Source of the DNA: Sindora glabra
Lineage: Eukaryota > Streptophyta > Magnoliopsida > Fabales > Fabaceae
Assembly: GCA_020226215.1 (NCBI GenBank)
Contig: CM035233.1
Location: forward strand, 32,634,027-32,698,026
Length of the DNA: 64,000 bases
Direction: 5' to 3'
Shown: piece after piece, positions 39,327 to 49,921 of the stretch
Position numbering within the stretch: the stretch's first letter is position 1
Layout of the letters: each line of letters begins with the position of its first letter
Made by a program: the position numbers and the translations under genes
The notes under the pieces: generated by a model
Seen by the model: only the letters and a program-made list of their open reading frames with translations
Database searches by the model: none
Told to the model about the DNA's origin: nothing

Positions 39327-39340
39327 AATTCCCCCACATA
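39327..39340 (-). promoter_or_regulatory. Polypurine tract next to 3' LTR
   Basis: On the minus strand TATGTGGGGGAATTT lies immediately before the 3' LTR, the expected plus-strand priming tract. A near-copy occurs at about 40519-40533. Confidence 0.75.
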
Positions 39341-40707
39341 TAGCTTTTGGATGTCTTCAGACAAACACAAAAACATAAGAAAATTAATACTAATATTAAT
39401 CTTCCCATGAGATAAAAAGTGTAAAATCATAAGAAAGAAAATAATTGAAGTACAAAGATATCATAGCATTCATGAATTAACAAATCCTGTCATCTAAAAC
39501 TAAAGAAATTGCACTTTCATCTGAGAAGGAATGAATCAAGATGATAGAATTGTTGTAGCTCATCCTTTCTCAAGTGTTTATGGGTAAGTGTTTTACTCAA
39601 ATTCATCCTATCAAAGGTTGCACTGCCATAAGCTTGCATAAATTCTCAATCTTCACTGCCTAATTCACATTCATACTTCAAATCAAAAGGTCTTATTAAG
39701 GGTTGTAATGAGGCCAAGGTAAAGGAAAGATAAAATAGGGATATGAAGCAAAGAAAGAAATTAATAAAGCAATTAGAACATGGGTAATCTCTGAAGAATT
39801 TTATCTCATCATAACAGCCTAAGATTCAAGTACACATCAATTTCTGTCTTTTTACTTTTTTCTATTTTTTTCTTTCTTTTTTTAAAGAAAATCTTTGCAA
39901 CTTTGAAGTTAATGATACATATACCCCCTCACTTTGTCAAGAACCTATTTTACAAAGATTCGAATGCTCTACTAATCCTTAGGGTTAAGTAAAGATAATT
40001 GATATTTCATTAAATGACATGCTAATAGGTTAAAAGCAAAGAAATAGTTAATCAGGCTCAAAGGGGCTTATCAATAGTAAAACTACAAGGTTGGCTATTT
40101 AGTTCTAACTAAAAGAAAAAAAATACCTTTATCATATTTGAGTATGCATGTAAATTGTAATCTCAACCATATTTTATGCAAGTTCTAGAGTGACAACTTA
40201 ACAGGTGAATATCACACACGAGAAATATAATACTAATTCAACAAGTAGGCTCAAAATCTTACAATTAAAGGTTTCCAACTCAATCCATCCAACTCAGAAT
40301 CCATTACCAAACCTATCAATTCTAAGAAGTAAGAAGGTTATTCAATCATGCTATGAAATCTTTAAAATTATTGAAAAGAACCTAATAAGCAAGATTTTTT
40401 TTTCTTTTTTCTTTTTAGGATGCGTATCAAGAGCAAGAAATAACTCTTTACTCGGCCATCCTTTTCGTAATAAATCTCATGGTTTTATTATTGAAATATC
40501 CTAATAAATTTTTTTTAATTTCCCCCACACTTAATGTAGACATTATGCCCAATGTCTTCAGTAGATTAGCAAAAAGGGTTTATTAAAAGGAAATGCATAC
40601 GCAACTCAGACATAAAAAAAAATTTATGAGTAAAACCATAAGAGTAAAGAAAGTTACAACTGGAGAGTGCTGTCTGGCTCATGCTTCTGACTGCTGGTTA
40701 GAGATTG
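39341..40707 (-). other. Element 3' untranslated region with partial duplications
   Basis: No intact gene was seen. Two features stand out. A second TTCCCCCACA tract (40521-40530) is followed, like the terminal one, by an ATGTCTTCAG word. At 40417-40475 a block similar to 41831-41891 (gatgcgt-tcaagag, ataact-tttactc-g-ccatcctt) suggests a small partial duplication of the upstream ORF region. The frame 40205-40504 on the plus strand is probably accidental. Confidence 0.55.
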
Positions 40708-41361
40708 TCAATCTATCTTTTTCACTAATGGATCTAGTTTAGGTGTATAGCCTTGTAGTTGATCAATCAGCTGATCAGCAGTTGAAGTAGACATTATAGC
40801 ACGACGAGTCGCTTGGGGTATGAATCTTTGTTCCACAACTTGATCTAAAAAAGACAACAAACTATCATAAAAATCATTGACATTTAATAAACCTATTGGC
40901 TTTTGATGAAAGTTCAAGTTAATCAAATATTCAATGCTGAAAATTCCATCTAATGCTTTTAAACCACCAGGTAAAGCACTAAAGGCTTCAGCACTGTAAA
41001 GCATGCATCCTATACATTCAGGCATATTTGAAACCTTTATTGTATTACTAATGGTGTATTTCTTATCATCTAAATTATTTACAAGGATACTCAGTATTTT
41101 GCTTCCTCTAATGTTGGCAAAAATTGTTGTACTTCCTTTTAAGATATGAAGCCCTCCTCTATATACACAGTCAATCTTTCTAGTAGCTAATACATGACTA
41201 AGTTTAGTTACTGCTATAAAAAATTCTCCATTCTTTCCAACACAAGATTCACTAAAAACATAGATAGATTTAAATCTACATTTTGATGGTTTCTTAACCT
41301 CTTCCTCTTCTTTACTCTCACCTTCAGATATTTTGCATAGTATGATTGCTGAAATGCATCT
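40708..41361 (-). CDS. LOG-like (cytokinin phosphoribohydrolase family) ORF captured by retrotransposon
   Basis: One minus-strand frame is open for about 217 codons and ends in TGA. It follows the plant LONELY GUY (LOG) protein from near its start to near its end. Matches are CRFKSIYVF (family SRFKRICVF), ATRKIDCVYRGG (VARKIDLVYGGG), EAFSALPGG (DAFIALPGG), KPIGLLNVNDFYDSLLSFLD (KPVGLLNVDGYYNSLLSFID), QVVEQRFI, then a C-terminal S.(S/T)A..L...L..Y.P segment. LOG enzymes release active cytokinin bases from their nucleotide 5'-monophosphates in the cytosol. Here the catalytic PGGxGTxxE motif is PGGLKALDG (40945-40971) and the GGG loop is RGG, so activity is unlikely. Host LOG genes have introns; this copy has none. 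The first in-frame ATG is at 41025, after half the domain. A tttcag/caat splice-acceptor-like sequence precedes the open frame. Surrounding LTRs show it travels inside the element. Confidence 0.8.
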   Translation of the reverse strand, partial: RCISAIILCKISEGESKEEEEVKKPSKCRFKSIYVFSESCVGKNGEFFIAVTKLSHVLATRKIDCVYRGGLHILKGSTTIFANIRGSKILSILVNNLDDKKYTISNTIKVSNMPECIGCMLYSAEAFSALPGGLKALDGIFSIEYLINLNFHQKPIGLLNVNDFYDSLLSFLDQVVEQRFIPQATRRAIMSTSTADQLIDQLQGYTPKLDPLVKKID

Positions 41362-41682
41362 TTATAATACAAAAGCAGAAATAAAGAAATCACGCAAATC
41401 AGATAATGTTAGAAGAAGATTAAAAAAATGCTATGCAGAACTGATAAGTGTAATAATGGCATGAAGAAAATAAACAAGGCAGAACACAGAATGTAAAAAA
41501 AGTCAAAAAGTGGCTGAAAAGGTAAACTGAAAAGAAGAGAAATGTACAAAAAGTCAAAAAGTAGTTGTAAAGATAAAAAGATAAAGGAAAAGTAAAGTAG
41601 ACAAACATTAATATGTACAGTAGTTGTGATTGTGGCTCACATCTTCCTTTGATTTTTCGTCCAGTAACGGCTTAAAAAGCTT
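41362..41682 (-). other. Low-complexity spacer between the two extra ORFs
   Basis: The sequence is A/G-rich on the plus strand, with repeats of agtcaaaaagt (near 41500 and 41551) and aagataaa. The minus-strand frame 41420-41608 is compositionally biased (Phe, Leu, Ser) and is not a recognised protein. Confidence 0.5.
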
Positions 41683-42231
41683 TTATGAGCCGAGAATTTG
41701 CTTCCCATCTAATTTTCTTATAAACTGGCAAGCAGGGTCTTTTACAATCAAATTCCCAAGACTGTAGCGTTCCTTCTCTGTATTGAATAATTTCATTAAA
41801 TCAAGAAGAACAGCATGAACATCTCCACTAAGATGCGTCTCAAGAGTTTGAATGATATTATCCAATAACTTTTTACTCAGTCCATCCTTCATGAATCAAA
41901 TTTTGTCTTCTTGATTTACTGAAATCATTCTTTTATTCCTACAGAGCTTGTTACAATTCCACCTTGCACACTTATGACAGACTCTCATTCTTTTAGCCCT
42001 TCTCTTTTTAGAGTAAGAACTTCTTCCCATACCCAGCATAGGTCTAACAAATGATTTATTAAACTCACCTGCTAAATGTACCTTAGCTTCAATAATCTAG
42101 TGTATATCCTGAGGAAGACCCAAATGATTAAATGCTTTCATTCTTTCAAGTTGATAGTTGTAGATTTTCCTGAGCACATCTTTGGGAAGAGTAGGGAATC
42201 TGATTCTAAGCTTTGCAAGGGATTTCTCCAT
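41683..42231 (-). pseudogene. Small basic cysteine-rich ORF of unknown origin, two stops
   Basis: One frame of 183 codons starts with ATG at 42231 and ends with TAA at 41683, broken by TAG (42097-42099) and TGA (41896-41898) without any frameshift. The first part is MEKSLAKLRIRFPTL and a charged helix-like stretch. The middle has a basic run KKRRAKRMR (about 41980-42012) followed by a C-x2-C-x4-C-x3-C cluster (41941-41979). The last part, starting with a Met at 41892, is an unfamiliar 69-residue segment. The basic-run-plus-Cys-cluster layout recalls nucleic-acid-binding proteins, including the small ones of plant flexuous RNA viruses (Betaflexiviridae, Carla_C4-type). That is a pattern-level resemblance only; a host zinc-finger fragment is equally possible. 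It lies between the integrase tail and the LOG-like frame. Confidence 0.55.
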
Positions 42232-42416
42232 GATGAGAATGATGAAAGCTAAAATTGTTAGAGAAAATGCTATGCGATATGTGCTTGAGTGAGTCAGAAG
42301 AAAATAATTCAGTAGAGAAAGAAGTCTTGGGTTACCTCCTAAGTAATCACCCTTCTTTAACGTCTTTAGCTAGACAAAGTTCTAACCTATTGCTTTATTT
42401 TCTCTTTTTATTTTTT

Positions 42417-42944
42417 TTAGAACTTACCAGCTGGCTCCTTGAGCGTGATGACAGTCTTTATGGTGTTAAATACACTGTCATTGTATTCTTTCAAGCTTTG
42501 CTCGTTCACTTTGAATTTCTTGTCACCATCTTGAATCTCCATAGTTCCATATGGCCAAACTTGAACCACAGTAAAAGGCCCTGATCACTTTGATTTCAAT
42601 TTTCCTAGAAAGAGTTTTAATCTTGAATTGTAGAGAAGTACTTTCTGTCCTGGTGTGAACTCCTTCCTCATAATTCTCTTATCATGCCACATTTTTGTCT
42701 TCTCTATGTAAAGCTTGGCATTTTCATAGGCCTTCGACTCCAACACTGGTGATTTTTCTATTAATGGAACAGGTTTACCTGACCTTTCTCCTAGACTTTT
42801 GAATGATTTTTTATTAAAAACTAGAGAATTTACCTTAAGGTAATTAATCTGCTTCAAGATTTCAAGATTAGTAGACTTTGACGCATTAACCATTCCTACT
42901 ACTGATGGCTTTTCTATGCAAGTTTTATGCATTACATCTTTCAT
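42417..42944 (-). pseudogene. Athila/Tat integrase C-terminal remnant
   Basis: The frame 42585-42944 contains AYENAKLYIEKTKMWHDKRI, then RKEFTPGQKVLLYNSRLKLF and GKLKSK. After an in-frame TGA (where the family has Trp) come SGPFTVVQVWPYGTMEIQ and a tail ending in TAA at 42417. This is the well-conserved C-terminal domain of Athila/Tat integrases (KTK.WHDK-I..K.F.PGQKVLLYNSRLKLFPGKL.SRW.GPF.V). The zinc-binding and catalytic core domains are absent. Upstream residues (a segment ending LTNCMKDVMHKTC) link it to the end of the protease region, marking the deletion junction. Confidence 0.9.
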
Positions 42945-43118
42945 GCAGTTGGTCAGTGTGTCTACTCTGTAACAAGTATTATCTTCATATGGAAAAGCTT
43001 TAAAAATATTGAAAGATACTTGATCATCTTGAACCTATAAAGTTAGCTTTCACTTCTGCACATTAATTAGAGTTCGTCCAATTGCTAGAAATGGTTTCCC
43101 AAGAATAATAGGAATTTC

Positions 43119-43763
43119 TTAGTCTTCTTCCATGTCAAGCACTATGAAATCTACTGGGAAGATGAACTTATCAACTTTTACTAGCATATTTTCAAGGATT
43201 CCACGTGGATGCTTTATTGAACGATCTGCAAGCTGCAATGACACTGTAGTTAGTTTCACCTCTCCTAATCCCAGCTTTTTGTAGATGGATAATGGTATCA
43301 AATTCACACTTGCACTAAGGTCACATAAGGCTTTTTCAAATTTGCACTTTCTAATGGTGCACGGTATGCAGAAACTTCCAGGGTCTTTAAGCTTTGGCGG
43401 TAATTTCTTTTGGAGAATTGCACTGCACTCTTCAGTTAAGGCTACTGTTTCAAAATCCTCTAGTTTGCATTTCTTTGATAAAATCTCCTTCATAAATTTT
43501 GCATAACTGGGCATCTTGGCTAAAGCTTCAGCAAATGGGATATTGATATGCAACTTCTTAAACACCTCTAGAAACTTGCTGAACTGCTTGTCTAGCTTAG
43601 CTTTCACCAATCTTTGAGGAAATGGAACTGGAGGTACATATGGTGAAGGATTGTCTGGAAAGGTTATTCTTCCTGGAATTACTTCATCTTCTTTCTGAGG
43701 TTCTTCACCATCTTTTTCTCTTAATTTTGGCTTTTTTTCTTGTTTCTTTTCAGGCTTGTCCAA
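43119..43763 (-). pseudogene. Athila/Tat protease region
   Basis: A 214-residue open segment. The first 50 residues are Lys/Glu/Pro-rich linker ending PVPFPQRL. A helix region follows (FSKFLEVFKKLHINIPFAEAL, MPSYAKFMKEILS), then the protease: GSFCIPCTI, KALCDLSASVNLIPLSIYKKLGLG, LQLADRSIKHPRGI, and FPVDFIVLDMEED. After one stop, EIPIILGKPFLAIGRTLI completes the fold. The catalytic loop is D148-L-S where the family has D-L-G, so the conserved Gly is lost. It is fused to gag upstream through two frame changes. The pol part that should follow is deleted. Confidence 0.92.
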
Positions 43764-43884
43764 CTGCTTCCCACTTCTTAATGTAATAGCATTTACGTGC
43801 TCCCTAGGATTTCTTTCAGTGTTGCTAGGTAAAGTTCCTGGTTATTTAAAAATTAGCATGCTTGCAATTTGACCTAGTTGCACT

Positions 43885-45168
43885 TCAAGATTTTTTTATT
43901 GAAGCTGCTTGACTTTGCATGATTGCTTCATAATTCTTGAGTGTAGCCTCTGTTCTGGCCATGAATTGGGAAGTATTCATGGTTAATTGAGCTAATGCTT
44001 CTTTTAAATTTGCCTTTGGTTGTGGTGGTGGTTGCTGAATTTGTTGCTGATAGTTTCCTTGAGGTCTGAACACATTCTGATTATTCTTTCACCCTAAATT
44101 AAGGTGGTTTCTCCATCCTGAATTATATGCATTTGAAAAAGGATCATTTTGACGATTTTGATTCCCCATATAGTTGGCTTGTTCAGTTTGAGAAGGTATG
44201 AATGGATTACCTTTTTGGCATTGTGTGCTCACGTGAGGACCTCCATATAAATCACAAGCATCTGCAGGAGTTCTGATTGCATTTGCTTGAACTGTTAATG
44301 AGCTCACTTGCTTGGATATAGAGGTAACTTGAGAAGACAAAGTGGTTAGAATGTCTAGCTGATGGACCCCAAGTGCTTTCTTTGAAGTATTGCATTCAGA
44401 GGGCCACTAGTAAGCATTTGCTGTCATCTCTTCCAATAGCTCCATAGCAGCTTCTATGCTTTTTCCCATTAATGATCTATCAGCTACAGCATCTACAAGT
44501 GTTCTGGTAGCATTAGACAATCCATTATAGAAAGTTTGTAACTGCAGCTAATCTGGTAGCCCATGATGAGGACATTTTCTTAGCAGCTCCTTGTATCTTT
44601 CCCATGCTTCATAAAGGCTTTCCATGTCATGTTGGGTGAATGAAGCAATCTCATTTCTCATCTTTGTAGTTTTAGCTGGAGGAAAGAATTTTGCTAGGAA
44701 TTTTTGTGCCAATATGTTCCATCTGGTGATACTTCCTACTCGCAAAGAGTGTAACCAGCTTTTAGCCTTATCCCTAAGTGAAAAAGGGAATAGTCATAAC
44801 CTTATGGCATCATTAGAAACGCCATTGTGCTTGAATGTATCGTAAATTCCAAAAAGCTGGTTATATGTGCATTTGGATCTTCTACTGGAGAACCTCCAAA
44901 CTGATTTGCTTGAATCATTTGAATTATCACTGGCTTAATCTCAAAGTTGTTAGCTAGTATAGGCAGTCTCCTGATCCCAGAAATGGTATCCATAACTGTT
45001 GGTGTGGCATAGTCACAAAGTGCTTTGGTGTCTGGCTCTTCTCTCAGATCTGTCATTGCTTCACCTTGATCTACAATTGACTGTTTCCATATCTTTCGAT
45101 TCCTTTGATAAGTTTTCTCGATCTCGAAATAAAAAAAGCAATTGCTCAGCAACTCTCGATCTGGTCAT
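43885..45168 (-). pseudogene. Athila/Tat gag
   Basis: The probable ATG is at 45168 (MTRSR start, typical for the group). Pieces in order: a short N-terminus; PTVMDTISGIRRLPILANNFEIKPVII with FGGSPVEDPNAHITSFLEF (44802-45152, another frame); then WNILAQKFLAKFFPPAKT and LYEAWERYKELLRKCPHHGL (44548-44745). After a stop come FYNGL-type sequence and DACDLYGGPHVSTQC (44089-44340), a Cys-rich segment in the place of the zinc finger with one Cys replaced by Tyr. A Gln/Pro-rich linker (43885-44073) closes it. In the family gag forms the particle and packages RNA. At least three frame changes and several stops make this copy inactive. Confidence 0.92.
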
Positions 45169-45282
45169 ACAATAGGACAAACCTAAAAAGAGAAAAGAGA
45201 TACCGAAGAAAAGAAGAAAAAAATGTAAAATAAAAATTAAATTAGGATTAAGATTACTTGGTATTGATATTAGTGATAACAA

Positions 45283-45300
45283 TCCCCGGCAACGGTACCA
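45283..45300 (-). promoter_or_regulatory. Primer-binding site, tRNA-Asp type
   Basis: The minus strand reads TGGTACCGTTGCCGGGGA six bases inside the 5' LTR. It differs at two positions from TGGCGCCGTTGCCGGGGA, the complement of the tRNA-Asp 3' end used by Athila/Tat elements. Confidence 0.9.
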
Positions 45301-45306
45301 AAAACT

Positions 45307-46824
45307 TGTTACGTGTGAAATGGTTTATGAATTAGTGCAAGTATACACTATCATAAACAAGTAATAAAGTGATAAGTAAAGTATCGTTCCCTCGAGAATT
45401 GTTCACTAAGTACCAAAATTCATAATGCTAATACTATTTGGCAAATCGGTTAGTTGGAAATGAAGTAACTAAATAAAGATTTATGCAAAAATATTTAAAA
45501 TAAATATGAATTCAATTGGAGTAAAGAAAAATATGAATAAAACCTAGGAATCAGATTTCACTTAATAATCTCCGATTGAATCATCTATCTACACTAATCC
45601 AATTTTAACTCCCTTAGTTGATAGTCGAGTTTTCCTAAATTAATTATTAGCCTCTTCCAAGGTCAAGTAATTCTATAATTAATTGCTAATTCACTATATT
45701 CCTATGTGAATTAAAACAACTAATCATGCATTAGGATTTATGGAACTCATTTAGACTACATAAACCATGTGAATATATTCTTATTTCATATGCAATTTAT
45801 GATTTTAATTATAGGTTTCATACACATGTATCTCCTTCTAGTCTCAACATGCATATTGAGTTCATTCAAAAGGTGGCCAATCAATTGAAAGCATTAAGAG
45901 CAATAATTAAAACTCAATCTAGGAAAAGAAAATTGACATTAGTTTCAATAGATTATAATTCAATTTGTTATTATCAAGTTACGTCATCACCCTAAGAAGA
46001 TGAAGAATTAGAACATAATGAAGTTAAAAACAAACTCAAAATCAAATAAAAACATCATCATATTCATGATACAAACCTAAAATAAAATTAAAAATGCATG
46101 AAAATAGAAATACTATCCATCCATGTAGGAGGTAAAACTTTCCATATAGGATGACAACTTAGCCTTCCATGTAGGAGGCATACAAGAAGAACTAAAAATG
46201 CATGGACTAAATTACTCTCTAAGATGAATGAATGCCCCAAATGATCTCTACTTCTACCTATTTATAGGTGAATGGATCAGCTACAAGTCATAAATCTTGA
46301 CCATTAGCTACCAATCATGTTCTTTAGCTACCATTCATGGTCTTTAACTACCCTTCTTGATTTTTATAACAACCATTCTTCTAACTTGTTGGTAATTTTT
46401 TACCACCTAAATGGTAGATTCACATCTTCCTGTCAACATAGGAATGCCACAAAGAAATCCTAATTTTGACATTTATATCTCAAGTTATGGTTAGATTAGT
46501 AAGCAAAGGTCAGATTTTGCCAAAACCACTATTTCATTTTCCAAGCAGTATTTGAGATCCTTAGAAGCTGAACTGGGCCTTTTTTTAAACATGAAAATTA
46601 TAGGGATTTTTTTTAGCTTTTTATCCACATAAAGAACAACCTAATCCAACATCTAAAACTCCAGATATGAATAAGGTCAAAATGCAGCATTATCTAAAAA
46701 AATTGATTTCATTTCAAATTCAAGACCCATTCATAAAATGCAATTAAATTTATTAAATTAAACAAGATAACATCCAAAAATGCATCATACAAGAGAAAAA
46801 AAAATGTAAATATTTTACTTATCA
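45307..46824 (-). repeat. 5' LTR of the Athila/Tat-like element
   Basis: It runs TGTTACGTG...TTACTTATCA on the plus strand, 1518 bp. It aligns along its whole length with 37765-39326, with scattered substitutions and a roughly 30-base deletion near 46440. Confidence 0.92.
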
Positions 46825-49017
46825 ATGGTCAAAATACCAACTATGCTATAAGGGTTTTATTGATAAAATTTGCCATTCCTATATACTTAGCCTTCAACAT
46901 AACATATCATTATGTTCAAGGTTGATATACAATCTCTCCATTCAAGATAAATAGCTTAAAATTCATCAACTATATCATAATTCTTAATCATGAAATTTAG
47001 CCATTCTTTTATATAATCATATTTCACCATCACATGGCTTTATATCTAAGGTTGATATTCAACCATTTCGTTCACAATAATAATAACACTCAATTCTTTT
47101 AAATGGCTAAAAATTTATAACTCAAACATCATCCATGTAATACAAATTCCAATTATTTGCAATACCTTCAATATGATGTATTAAACACTAAGTATGCTGA
47201 ATAGCATGACTTCTTCACTGATTGGAGCCTTTTTAAACTTCCAAATTATCTTAAATTTTCACCAAAAAATTATTTGATGCTTCTAATACATTTATGAACA
47301 TTGGACAATAATTTTTTCACAAATTAATTACTTTTGGGTGCTGTTGACTTAGTATCAAAGTAATAGAATTCAAATAGGATAGCATATAGGTAATCTTCAT
47401 AAAAAATTCATTTCAACATTCAAATCACTTTCAATTGTCACCAAATTTTAATATAATACCCACAATATGTTAATATAAAAGCCTTAATTATTCCACAAAA
47501 ATTTTGTGGTAGTACTATTCATACATAGCTAAAAACACAAAATTGGCAAGACTAGACAGATTTGAGGCAATTGGAATAAAGGACCTATTTAGCATCCAAA
47601 TCAACTCAAATTGTCATCAAATTTTTATACAAGCTTACCAACAAGCTAATAGCTAAAGAAAATCAATTATATTAAATTTTTTCAATAAAATTGGTGCACG
47701 AATAGAACTATATAGCACTAAACAAAACCTAAAATTTTGTTTCAATTTCCTATAACTCTAGTTCATAATCCATCACATTCCTATCTTTAAAATTTTTCAA
47801 AAATTACTAATTTTCTCCACACTCTTTTTAACACTTTTTGTAACATTAAAATATCAAAAATTAATATTTTAACATTTTCTAATACATGATTCCAAAAAGA
47901 AATAAAAACATCATTAATCTTAACATTTTTCTCCTAATTTTTTCATTGCCTTATAATCTTCTCAAAATCATCTTAGCATCATAATGTTAATATCATCATA
48001 ATAATATCTATACAACATCAAAATGGAACCTTTCAGCACCATAGTTCAGATTGCATCCATGATAACAAATATCATCAAATTCCTCATCTTTCATGAGAAA
48101 ATTCAATAGAACAATAGGTAGTTACCAATCACCTTAATTTCTTAAGTCTTTAACTTCTTAAAACCTCTTAGAATAGCAAGGAAGAAATTCCACTAAAATA
48201 ACCCAAATTTTAGAAATTTTAGAATAAAAACTATCATAAAAACTTGAAGAAGATGATAGAAAACCCTAATTACCTTGCTTGAATTTGAAGATTCTAGTTG
48301 GAGAACTTGTTGAAATTTTTTAAAGACCTGAAAACCCTAATGAAATATGTTAGAGAAACTCATGGCTCTTGCTAGATAAAGGAGTAGAAATTTGTCCTAA
48401 AATAACCTTAAATGGTTTACATAGAAATCTTACTTCAAGCTTCTACCAAAAGCCTTTTAATTTGTAAATTTTTATTTAAAAATGTGGTGATTATTTAACA
48501 CTAGGGCATGGTTTTCTTGATAGGAAATCAGAAGATTTTTTCCTTAAAATTAATAAATTTTAGCCATATAGAATGCCTTGAAAAGCTTGCTAACAAAAGC
48601 CCTTGGTTTCCTACTTCTTTACCAATTTACCAAATCAAGTTTGGGCCTTCTTAGGCATTATTATTAATTTTTTTTTGTTTTTAACATCAAGTTAGGCCTA
48701 AAAGGTTAGGAAAAGTCAGTCCAAACAAAATAAAATGGTTTATTTAATTTTGGCTATAATCTTTAGGTTTTTAGGTTACCTTAACTATTTTTTAACCACC
48801 CGAGCCCCTAATTTTATTAAGCCTTCATAAAATTTTTGCAAACTTAATGTTAGGCTTTTTATGATATTTTAACCCATACTAATGTCTAATATAATTTCTA
48901 TAAAAATTTTATCTAAATGCACCCTTAAACTATCTCTATGGTTTACTCAATTATATTACTAAATTTTTATTAGGATGATTTCTATTTAAAATTTTCTTAC
49001 TTTATTAGGGTATTACA
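46825..49017 (-). mobile_element. 3' LTR of Tekay-like element (part 2, right of nested insertion)
   Basis: It begins with the right TSD copy atggt and continues the match to the second LTR (62561-64000) up to about 48187, after which the window ends for the partner. The outer end TATTACA at 49017 abuts a polypurine tract, giving TGTAATACCC as the LTR start on the minus strand. Confidence 0.85.
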
Positions 49018-49035
49018 AGTTCTCCCCCTTTAAGA
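49018..49035 (-). promoter_or_regulatory. Polypurine tract of the Tekay-like element
   Basis: The minus strand reads CTTAAAGGGGGAGAACT directly before TGTAATACCC, the typical chromovirus tract-LTR junction. Confidence 0.8.
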
Positions 49036-49059
49036 AAATTTGTTCTTGAATTTTCAAGG

Positions 49060-49620
49060 AATTAGATAGTAAAAGACAGAATTGTTAATGGACTGCATAT
49101 AAATCTCTAATAGAACCTTATTAAATAAGGTAGATACTTTTCTTTTGTTTCTATTTCTAATTCCTATCCAGCTTCCTATACTCTATATTCTTCCCTTATT
49201 ACTTTTTACCATTAGGATCTTTTTAGAATGTTATTTCTTTACTTATTTGCCAATAATTTTTATGGGTCGCTCTTTAAAAATTAACTTCTAATTTAATTCT
49301 ACTAGTATGTCTTTCAATACATAGGATTCATCTAGAACATATATTTTTATTTATATTTTTTGTATTAACACTTGAGAAACTGGAAGGATTGCTGTCATGT
49401 TTTTCGATAGTATCAACTAGTAGGCGACTTTTTTATTCACTAGGGATTGTATAAGGACCTATATACCTTAGGGTTAACTTCTCTTTCTTTCCAAATCTCA
49501 TTATCTCTTTTATTTGAAAAACTTTTAAAAACACTTAATCACTTACTGGGAATTTCCAATTCTATTAATCTATTATTGTCATAAGATTTATGTCAACTTT
49601 AAGTTGCTTGAATTTCTTTT
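49060..49620 (-). pseudogene. Tekay-like integrase C-terminal remnant
   Basis: On the minus strand a segment of the type VFLKVFQIKEIMRFGKKEKLTLRYIGPYTI corresponds to the integrase C-terminal domain (family VFLKVSPMKGVMRFGKKGKLSPRYIGPFEI). It is followed by stop-riddled sequence running to the polypurine tract. The integrase core that should precede it is missing or unrecognisable between 49620 and 49921. Confidence 0.75.
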
Positions 49621-49921
49621 TTGCATAAAGTCCTACCAAGCACTAGTGTTTTACTTTTATCTACTAACAAGTTAAGCATTTGGTCACATACTCTTGCATG
49701 TTTTTCTTCATTCCATCCTATCAATGCATATTTTTTAGGGCTTGGTACATCTTGGTTGCACTTGGATATATTGTATAAGATGATTTATAAGCTTCTTTTA
49801 ATGTTTATTTTCTTAGGATTGTGGGAACCCATAATCAATTTCTACTCCTATCATTCTATTTTTATCTACTATTAGATTGGTCTTGTCTTCACTCATGGCC
49901 TTGCTATTTTAATTGCTTATA

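Larger units (their letters stand above)
37765..46824 (-). mobile_element. Non-autonomous Athila/Tat-like gypsy element with extra ORFs
   Basis: Two direct LTRs (37765-39326 and 45307-46824) bound a minus-strand internal region. The TSD atggt is perfect (37760-37764, 46825-46829). A second copy of the target sequence without the insertion lies at about 62553-62575, confirming the edges. The primer-binding site is of the tRNA-Asp type used by Athila/Tat elements. Gag and protease are recognisable, then the sequence jumps to the integrase C-terminus: RT, RNase H and the integrase core are missing. Between the integrase tail and the 3' LTR are two frames foreign to standard gypsy elements (41683-42231, 40708-41361). 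The first 240 bases of the LTRs differ at roughly 5-6% of positions by eye, so the insertion is not recent. Confidence 0.92.
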
